Positions 58,198-64,000 of a DNA stretch of 64,000 nucleotides are shown piece by piece. How positions within the stretch are numbered: the stretch's first letter is position 1; each line of letters begins with the position of its first letter. Source of the stretch: Ralstonia soli (GTDB lineage Bacteria; Pseudomonadota; Gammaproteobacteria; Burkholderiales; Burkholderiaceae); assembly GCF_023955655.1 (NCBI RefSeq), contig NZ_JAMXHT010000008.1, positions 186,001 to 250,000 of the forward strand. The letters run 5' to 3'. The position numbers were made by a program, and so were the translations under genes. The notes below the pieces were generated by a model. That model was not told the origin of the DNA. It saw only the letters and a list, made by a program, of their open reading frames with translations, and made no database searches.

Positions 58198-58275
58198 CCC
58201 GGATTGCCGACGTTCAGGCAACAGGGACGGTTAAAGTGGCCCCCGCCGCATTTCATTCCCTGATGGGTCTCGACC

Positions 58276-59442
58276 ATGACAGCCCCTCTGCCGCCACAAG
58301 CGCAATGCGAGAAGTTCAACGCTGCCAAGCACCACCCTCTCCAGAGTCAGGCCCGATACCGGTTCACTTCCCGCGACAGGAAACACTTCTGGCGCATGCC
58401 TGCATGGCTTTGGATGCCACTCGTTGCCTTGATGGTCGGCATGCTTGTTCTGGCGCTGATGTCCGTGCCCGCATCAGCCCAGCAAATCGTGAACGATCTC
58501 TCGGCAAAGCCCACCGGCCGCATCGACTTCACCAGCGTCACCCCCAAGAACAAATGGGAGCTGGTGCATCGCAAGTACGACAAGACCCCCACGCCCATCT
58601 GGGGCACGTTGTACTTGCCTGAAAAATTGGACGGCCGCGTGCCGGCCATGGTGATCTCGCACGGCTCCGCAGGGCCGCAGCAGAAAGACGTCGACCGCTG
58701 GGTGCGCGTGTTCAACCAGATGGGCGTGGCGGCCTTCGTGGTGGATTCGTACGGCCCGCGCGGCATCCACAACACGATGGACAACCAGGCGCAATTGAGC
58801 CCCGCCGCCAACGACGCCGATGCGCTCTCCGCGCTGAAGCTGCTGAGCACCGACCCGCGCATCGACCCCAAGCGCATTGGGCAGATCGGCTTTTCGCGCG
58901 GCGGCGGTGTGGCGATGGACATGACGCTCGATGCGTTCCGCAAAGGCATCATCGATGACGACACGCGGTTTGCCGCACTCATCGGCTTCTACCCGGGCTG
59001 CTCGCAACTCTGGTGGGAGGTGCCGCCGCCTCCGCTGACGGGCGCCCCGCTGATGCTCGCGCTGGGCGAGAAAGATGACTACACGCCCGCCAACCTATGT
59101 CTCAACGCGGCGGACACCATGCGACGCGACGGGCAAGCGGTGGAGGTCCACATGTACCCCGGCGCCTATCACGACTTCGACAACACGCGCCCTTACTTCA
59201 AGTACTTCCCCGGTGCGACCACGGCGCGCGAGTGCCCGCAGGCCATCCTCGACGTGCAGCACGGCACCTACTACCACCTGCAGAACCGCGAGCCCTACGC
59301 CAGCTTTCAGGCGATGGAGGCCGACTACAGGCGCTGCGTCGTGCGAGGTGTCTCCGCAGGCGCGAATCTGGAGCAGGCGCAGCGGTCCGAGGCCGATGTC
59401 AGCACATTCCTGAGGAAGGCGATGGGGTTGCCGCCGCCCTGA
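58276..59442 (+). CDS. Dienelactone hydrolase-family secreted or membrane-anchored protein
   Basis: 388 residues. Alpha/beta hydrolase fold: VISHGSAGPQ, nucleophile in IGFSRGGGVAMD (Ser), acid near LGEKDDYTP and His in YPGAYHDFDN. A hydrophobic segment (about residues 45-68, ending VPASA|QQ) acts as signal peptide or anchor. A start at 58396 would give a normal signal peptide; 58276 adds 40 basic residues. Neither has a strong ribosome binding site. Substrate unknown. Confidence 0.83.
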   Translation: MTAPLPPQAQCEKFNAAKHHPLQSQARYRFTSRDRKHFWRMPAWLWMPLVALMVGMLVLALMSVPASAQQIVNDLSAKPTGRIDFTSVTPKNKWELVHRKYDKTPTPIWGTLYLPEKLDGRVPAMVISHGSAGPQQKDVDRWVRVFNQMGVAAFVVDSYGPRGIHNTMDNQAQLSPAANDADALSALKLLSTDPRIDPKRIGQIGFSRGGGVAMDMTLDAFRKGIIDDDTRFAALIGFYPGCSQLWWEVPPPPLTGAPLMLALGEKDDYTPANLCLNAADTMRRDGQAVEVHMYPGAYHDFDNTRPYFKYFPGATTARECPQAILDVQHGTYYHLQNREPYASFQAMEADYRRCVVRGVSAGANLEQAQRSEADVSTFLRKAMGLPPP

Positions 59443-59487
59443 CGCGCGCGGTGTTGCTGTAGCAATCTCTACAACATTGCAGCAGTT

Positions 59488-60483
59488 ATGACGCACGCCT
59501 ATGCTGCCGTCATGACCGCCACCCCCGATTCCTGGCTCCTGCTGATCGTCAGCCTGCCTACCGGCAGCGCCACGGTGCGCATGCGCATCTGGCGCGCCAT
59601 CAAGGCCATCGGCTGTGCCGCCCTGCGCGACGGCGCCTATCTGCTGCCCGCGCATGCCGAACACGCCGCACAGCTGCGCACCCTGGCCGACGAGGCATTG
59701 CAGGAAGATGGCCAGGCCTGGGTGCTGAGCGTGCGGGCCAGCGATGCAACGGAAGACGCCGCCTTCCGCGCCCTGTTCGATCGCACCCCCGACTACGCCG
59801 AGTGGCTTGCCGAAGTCTCGGAAGCCCGCAAGACACTCCCCGACCTGCCCGCCGCCGAGCGCAACCGGCTGCACCGCCGCCATGCCCGCGCCTACGAGGC
59901 CATCCGCAAGATCGACTTCTTCCCGAATGAATCCACCGTGCGCGCCGATGCACAGTGGCGCGATTTCTCGGCGGCGGTCGAAGCCACGCAATCGCCAGGC
60001 GAACCGCGGGCGGCTTCGGGCGGCATCCCCCGGCGGGACCGGGCCCGCCACCAGGGCCGCCAGTGGGCGACACGCCGGCACCTGTGGGTAGACCGCGTTG
60101 CCAGCGCCTGGCTGATCCAGCGCTTCATCGATCCGCACGCGCAGTTCGTCTGGCTCGACAGCCCGGCCGACTGTCCTGCCGATGCACTCGGCTTCGACTT
60201 TGACGGCGCAACGTTCACGCACGTGGGCGAGCGCGTGTCGTTCGAGGTACTGCTCGCCAGCTTCGGGCTGGATGACGACCCCGGGCTCGCCAAGCTCGGC
60301 GCCATGGTGCACGCGCTGGACGTGGGCGGCGCCACCACGCCCGAAGCCGGCGGGTTTGAAGCCATCCTGGCCGGCGCGCGCAAGCGGCTGGCAAACGACG
60401 ACGCCTTGCTCACGGAGATCGGCGCCGTGCTCGACTCGCTGTATGCCCATTTCTGCGGCAGCCGCAAACCATCTCAACCGTAA
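59488..60483 (+). CDS. chrB: Chromate resistance protein ChrB
   Basis: 331 residues with both ChrB regions: N-terminal SWLLLIVSLPTGSATVRMRIWRAIKAIG and C-terminal WVDRVASAWLIQRFIDPHAQFVWL. ChrB acts in chromate-dependent induction of chrA. Alternative ATG at 59512 gives MTATPDSW, closer to family starts. First gene of the operon chrB-chrA-chrB'-DUF1259. A TGCTGTAG...CTACA...TGCAGCA dyad overlaps the upstream region (about 59453-59485). Confidence 0.92.
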   Translation: MTHAYAAVMTATPDSWLLLIVSLPTGSATVRMRIWRAIKAIGCAALRDGAYLLPAHAEHAAQLRTLADEALQEDGQAWVLSVRASDATEDAAFRALFDRTPDYAEWLAEVSEARKTLPDLPAAERNRLHRRHARAYEAIRKIDFFPNESTVRADAQWRDFSAAVEATQSPGEPRAASGGIPRRDRARHQGRQWATRRHLWVDRVASAWLIQRFIDPHAQFVWLDSPADCPADALGFDFDGATFTHVGERVSFEVLLASFGLDDDPGLAKLGAMVHALDVGGATTPEAGGFEAILAGARKRLANDDALLTEIGAVLDSLYAHFCGSRKPSQP

Positions 60484-60502
60484 CGCCCTGCACAGGTGCC
60501 CC

Positions 60503-61675
60503 ATGACTGTTGCTCTTGAACACCCCGCCTACTCACTACGGCAACTGGTGCTGTATTTCCTGCGGCTTGGCGCCCTTGGCTTTGGCGGGCCGGTTGCGCT
60601 GGCCGGCTACATGCGCCGCGACCTGGTCGATACCCGCCAGTGGATCACCGAGGCCGACTACAAGGAGGGCCTGGCGCTCGCCCAACTCGCGCCCGGGCCG
60701 CTGGCCGCCCAACTCGCGATCTACCTAGGCTACGTGCATTACCGCATCGTCGGCGCCACGCTGGTCGGCATCGCTTTCGTATTGCCGTCGTTCCTGATGG
60801 TGGTGGCGCTGGGCTGGGCCTACGTGCGCTTTGGCGGGCTGACCTGGATGCAGGCCGTGTTCTACGGGGTGGGCGCGGCCGTGATCGGCATCATCGCCAT
60901 CAGCGCGCACAAGCTCACCACCAAGAGCGTCGGCAAGGACAAGCTGCTGTGGGCCATCTACCTGCTGCTGGCCGCGGTGACGGTCATTACAGAATCCGAG
61001 GTGGCGTGGCTGTTTCTGGCCGCCGGCGTGCTGGTGTGGTTCTGGCGTGCGCCACCCAAGTGGCTGCGCCAGGGCCGCGTCAACGCGGTGGCCGGTGCGC
61101 CCATTGCGGCAGCCAGCGGCATGGCCAGCATGATCGATTGGCCGCTGCTCTCGCAGTTGGGCGTGTTTTTCGCCAAGGCCGGCGCGTTCGTGTTCGGGTC
61201 GGGGCTGGCCATCGTGCCGTTTCTCTATGGTGGCGTGGTCACCGAGCACCATTGGCTCAACGAGAAGCAGTTCGTCGACGCCGTGGCCGTGGCAATGATC
61301 ACGCCTGGCCCGGTGGTCATCACGGTCGGCTTCATCGGCTACCTGGTGGCGGGGCTGCCCGGCGCCTGCGTGGCCGCGCTTGGCACGTTCCTGCCGTGCT
61401 ACCTGTTCACCATCCTGCCCGCGCCGTACTTCAAGAAGTACGGCAAGCTGCCCGCCATCCTGGCGTTTGTCGATGGCGTGACTGCCGCTGCGGTGGGCGC
61501 CATTACCGGCGCGGTGATCGTGCTGGCCAAGCGCTCGATCGTCGATGTGCCGACCGCCCTGATGGCCGTGGCAACGGTGTTGCTGCTGGTGAAGTTCAAG
61601 AAGCTGTCGGAGCCCGTCATCGTGGCGGGTGCGGCCTTGCTCGGCCTGGTGGCGTTTCCGCTGCTGCATCACTGA
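60503..61675 (+). CDS. chrA: Chromate efflux transporter ChrA
   Basis: 390-residue CHR-family membrane protein with two homologous halves: FLRLGALGFGGPVALAGYM opens the first, FFAKAGAFVFGSGLAIVPFL the second, each with the Pro-Gly rich LAQLAPGPLAAQLA or AVAMITPGPVVIT motif. Exports chromate by proton-driven transport. Start at 60503 (19 bp after chrB). Full length. Confidence 0.96.
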   Translation: MTVALEHPAYSLRQLVLYFLRLGALGFGGPVALAGYMRRDLVDTRQWITEADYKEGLALAQLAPGPLAAQLAIYLGYVHYRIVGATLVGIAFVLPSFLMVVALGWAYVRFGGLTWMQAVFYGVGAAVIGIIAISAHKLTTKSVGKDKLLWAIYLLLAAVTVITESEVAWLFLAAGVLVWFWRAPPKWLRQGRVNAVAGAPIAAASGMASMIDWPLLSQLGVFFAKAGAFVFGSGLAIVPFLYGGVVTEHHWLNEKQFVDAVAVAMITPGPVVITVGFIGYLVAGLPGACVAALGTFLPCYLFTILPAPYFKKYGKLPAILAFVDGVTAAAVGAITGAVIVLAKRSIVDVPTALMAVATVLLLVKFKKLSEPVIVAGAALLGLVAFPLLHH

Positions 61676-61688
61676 TGTGGAGGTTGCC

Positions 61689-62150
61689 ATGCAATGGATC
61701 ACCCGCGAACGCCCCAAGATCGACCGCATTGCCTGCCCCTGGCTGATCGCCCGCTTCATCGACGAGACGCCGGACTTCCTCTACGTGCCGGCGGCCGACG
61801 TGCTGCGCATTGCCAATGACACCGGCGCCATCCCGTACGACATCCCCGGCGTGGAACTGACCCACGTGGGCGAGTTGTGTAGCTTCGATGCGTTCCTGAG
61901 CAAGTACCAATTGGGCGATGACGCTGCCTTGCAGCACCTGGCCCGCATTGTGCGCGGCGCCGACACCTCGCGCCTGGATCTCACACCGCAATCCAGCGGG
62001 CTGTATGCCATCTCGCTGGGCTTGTCGCAAGTGTTTGCCGATGACCTGACGATGCTCGAACACGGCCTTGTGATGTACGACGCGCTCTATGCCTGGTGCA
62101 AGCACTGCCAGGCGGAGACGCACAACTGGCCGCCCAACATGCCGGCATGA
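61689..62150 (+). CDS. Stand-alone ChrB C-terminal-domain protein
   Basis: 153 residues matching only the C-terminal part of ChrB: KIDRIACPWLIARFIDETPDFLYVPA, GVELTHVGELCSFDAF, then a Cys/His tail (WCKHCQAETHNWPP). The ChrB of the same operon has its own copy of this domain. GGAGG precedes the ATG, 13 bp after chrA. Likely accessory factor in chromate response. Confidence 0.88.
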   Translation: MQWITRERPKIDRIACPWLIARFIDETPDFLYVPAADVLRIANDTGAIPYDIPGVELTHVGELCSFDAFLSKYQLGDDAALQHLARIVRGADTSRLDLTPQSSGLYAISLGLSQVFADDLTMLEHGLVMYDALYAWCKHCQAETHNWPPNMPA

Positions 62151-62311
62151 CGCCAGGCGGCACAAGGTGTGCTTCTGGCAGGACGGGAAGTGGAGAGGGG
62201 GAACAACGGCCCGATGCTTGCCGGCCTGCGCCTGCAACGTCGGCTGACTTCAACGGGCGACCAACGCGTGTGCACCACACCCAGGCGCCATCCCCCTGCA
62301 AGGAGCCACGG

Positions 62312-63235
62312 ATGTCATTGCCCAGCCGTATCGCCCTCGTGCTTGCCACCATCGCGTGCGCATGTACCCTCGCCAGCGCCGCGCCGTCAGACCGGCATCC
62401 CACACTGGATCGGGCCCAGATCGAACAGATCACCGGGCTCAAAGGCAGCTTCTCCGAGGCGGAGAACGTTTTCAAGGTCACCAAGCCGCGCACCGACGTG
62501 CCGGTGCAGGTTGACGGCCTGGCCATGGCGCCATTCATGGGGCTGACCTCCTGGGCGGCCTTCACGCCCGCCCACGGCGGCCGCGTCATGCTGATGGGCG
62601 ACACCGTGGTGTTCGAAGACGAGGTGAACCCCGCGATGAGCGCGGCGTTGGACGCAGGCCTTGAGGTGACCGCACTGCACAACCACTTCTTCTTCGACCG
62701 GCCCAAGGTGTACTTCATGCATATCGCCGGCATGGGCGATGCCAGCCAATTGGCAGCGGGCGTGAAAAAGGTCTACGACAAGATCGCCGAGGTCCGGGCA
62801 GCGAATGCGGCCCCGGCCATGACCTTCCCCGGCAGGATCGGTGCGGAAAACACGATCACCCCAGCGCCCTTGGAAGCCGTCCTTGGCAAAAAGGGGCAAG
62901 CCAGCAATGGCATGTTCAAAGTGGTGGTTGGCGCCCCAGGCAGCATGCATGGCACGCCGATCGGCAACGAAATGGGCGTCAACACGTGGGCCGCGTTTGC
63001 CGGCACAGACGACGAAGCGATCGTCGATGGCGACTTCGTCATGCGTGAAGACGAACTGCAACCCGTGCTGAAGTCCATGCGCGGCGACGGCATCAACATC
63101 GTCGCGATTCATCAGCACATGACCCACGAGCAGCCGCGCTACATGTTCCTGCACTACTGGGGCAAAGGCCATGCCGACACCCTGGCCAAGGCCGTCAGGA
63201 AGGCGCTGGATGCGCAGGCCGCCGTGAAGAAATAG
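62312..63235 (+). CDS. DUF1259 (LppY/LpqO, ChrL-like) exported protein
   Basis: 307 residues. Signal peptide about 1-23 (ATIACACTLASA|APSD). Two DUF1259 repeats: the first ends in LEVTALHNHFFFDRPKVYFMHI, the second in INIVAIHQHMTHEQPRYMFLHYW, each with a paired-His motif. LppY/LpqO proteins accompany chromate-resistance genes in other bacteria (ChrL). AAGGAG precedes the ATG. Last gene of the chr operon, though 161 bp after its predecessor. Confidence 0.9.
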   Translation: MSLPSRIALVLATIACACTLASAAPSDRHPTLDRAQIEQITGLKGSFSEAENVFKVTKPRTDVPVQVDGLAMAPFMGLTSWAAFTPAHGGRVMLMGDTVVFEDEVNPAMSAALDAGLEVTALHNHFFFDRPKVYFMHIAGMGDASQLAAGVKKVYDKIAEVRAANAAPAMTFPGRIGAENTITPAPLEAVLGKKGQASNGMFKVVVGAPGSMHGTPIGNEMGVNTWAAFAGTDDEAIVDGDFVMREDELQPVLKSMRGDGINIVAIHQHMTHEQPRYMFLHYWGKGHADTLAKAVRKALDAQAAVKK

Positions 63236-63361
63236 GGAGCGCATTCACCAGCGCGCGACAGTGGACGCTAAACGGTTGCGCGCTGTGGCGGTGCAGAGGT
63301 TCCGCAAACGTTGTTCCAATCTGGCCAATGCGACCCGGTGCCCGTCGCGTTACGATTGGTT

Positions 63362-63379
63362 GCACTTTGCCCAAAGTGC
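63362..63379. promoter_or_regulatory. Palindrome before the DUF4382 lipoprotein gene
   Basis: GCACTTTG (63362-63369) and CAAAGTGC (63372-63379) with a 2-bp centre, about 52 bp before the gene. Operator or short hairpin; no T-run. Confidence 0.4.
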
Positions 63380-63430
63380 GTGCCATGGCCAGGACTATTC
63401 TTCCGGCACCCCCCACCCGAGGAGATAACC

Positions 63431-64000
63431 ATGAGAACAAACTATCGGAACGCGTTGCTTGTGCTGCCACTGCCGTTTCTCATCGCCGCATGCGGCGGTG
63501 GGGATGGCGGTCCAGATACCGGCACTCTCCATGTCTCGATGACAGACGCACCGGCCTGCGGCTTTGACCATGTCTACGTCACCGTCAACAAGGTGCGCGT
63601 CAATGCCAGCTCGACGGCTGCAGATACGGATGGCGGTTGGACCGACATCGCATTGGCCACGCCGCAGAAGATCGACCTGCTCTCGCTCACCAACGGCGTG
63701 CTGACCGATCTGGGCAGCGCACCGCTGGCCGCTGGGCAGTATCAGCAGCTGCGCCTTGTGCTGTCGCCCAACCAGGGCAACACGCTGGCCAACTCCGTGG
63801 TGCCCACCGGCGGCACCGAGCAGCCGCTGGCCACCCCAAGTGGCGCGCAGAGCGGCTACAAGATCATCCAGCCCTTCACCGTGCAGGCCAACACGCTGGT
63901 GGATCTGGTGCTCGACTTCAATGCCTGCAAATCGATCGTCACGCAGGGCAATGGCAACTACCTGCTCAAGCCGGTGGTCACGGCCACGCCCATGGTGGTG
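63431..64000 (+). CDS. DUF4382-family lipoprotein (partial, C-terminus outside window)
   Basis: 190 residues are present, open to the right edge. Lipoprotein signal with lipobox IAAC (cysteine 21), a Gly-rich spacer, then GTLHVSMTDAPACGFDHVYVTVNKVRV, the opening of DUF4382, continuing to IDLLSLTNGVLTDLG and AGQYQQLRLVL. The beta-sandwich fold suggests carbohydrate or surface binding; function unknown. GGAG precedes the ATG. Confidence 0.88.
   Translation, partial: MRTNYRNALLVLPLPFLIAACGGGDGGPDTGTLHVSMTDAPACGFDHVYVTVNKVRVNASSTAADTDGGWTDIALATPQKIDLLSLTNGVLTDLGSAPLAAGQYQQLRLVLSPNQGNTLANSVVPTGGTEQPLATPSGAQSGYKIIQPFTVQANTLVDLVLDFNACKSIVTQGNGNYLLKPVVTATPMVV

Overview
The window looks like a stretch of main chromosome from a GC-rich betaproteobacterium of the Burkholderiaceae, most like Ralstonia. 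This rests on gene order (atp operon, parB-parA-rsmG-mnmG, minCDE, phhAB, hupB) and protein character; no database was searched. No tRNA, rRNA, CRISPR array or intact insertion sequence was seen.

Layout. 1-6.7 kb: F1Fo ATP synthase operon on the minus strand (atpD cut by the left edge, then atpG, A, H, F, E, B and a detached atpI). 7-11.5 kb: parB, parA, rsmG, mnmG (minus) with three perfect parS sites. 11.8-19.7 kb: an orphan amino-acid-type binding protein, two LysR-controlled dehydrogenase/reductase units, a PhnZ-like HD protein, a cupin and a TauE-type exporter. 19.9-24.8 kb: livG-F-K-H-M branched-chain amino acid transporter. 25-27.6 kb: GMC oxidoreductase and a lipase-like hydrolase. 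27.7-30.7 kb: copper module (copA-cueR, divergent copZ) with two MerR-type 19-bp-spacer promoters. 30.8-38.3 kb: ompW, an OCD-family enzyme, a YhhN protein, an Lrp regulator divergent from phhA-phhB, and a TctDE-like two-component system.

38.3-39.7 kb: a SET-domain gene and hupB flank a 636-bp gap holding three perfect DnaA boxes, an AT-rich segment and a DnaA-trio-like run. To its left most genes, including atp and liv, run on the minus strand; to its right most, including hupB and min, run on the plus strand. Together with the nearby parS sites this makes the gap a candidate replication origin.

39.9-50.2 kb: lipoprotein, aldolase, ketopantoate reductase, Sel1 protein, 5'-nucleotidase, minCDE, CoA-transferase, rlmJ. 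50.2-53.4 kb: a visibly AT-richer insert with a secreted phospholipase-D-type nuclease carrying an EF-hand loop, a secreted Tox-REase-5-like nuclease broken by an in-frame TGA, and an Imm52-like immunity protein. 53.4-58.2 kb: ppk2, acylphosphatase, and an ABC permease/ATPase pair without a binding protein. 58.3-64 kb: a dienelactone-hydrolase-like protein, a chromate-resistance operon (chrB, chrA, separate ChrB C-domain, DUF1259 protein) and a DUF4382 lipoprotein cut by the right edge.
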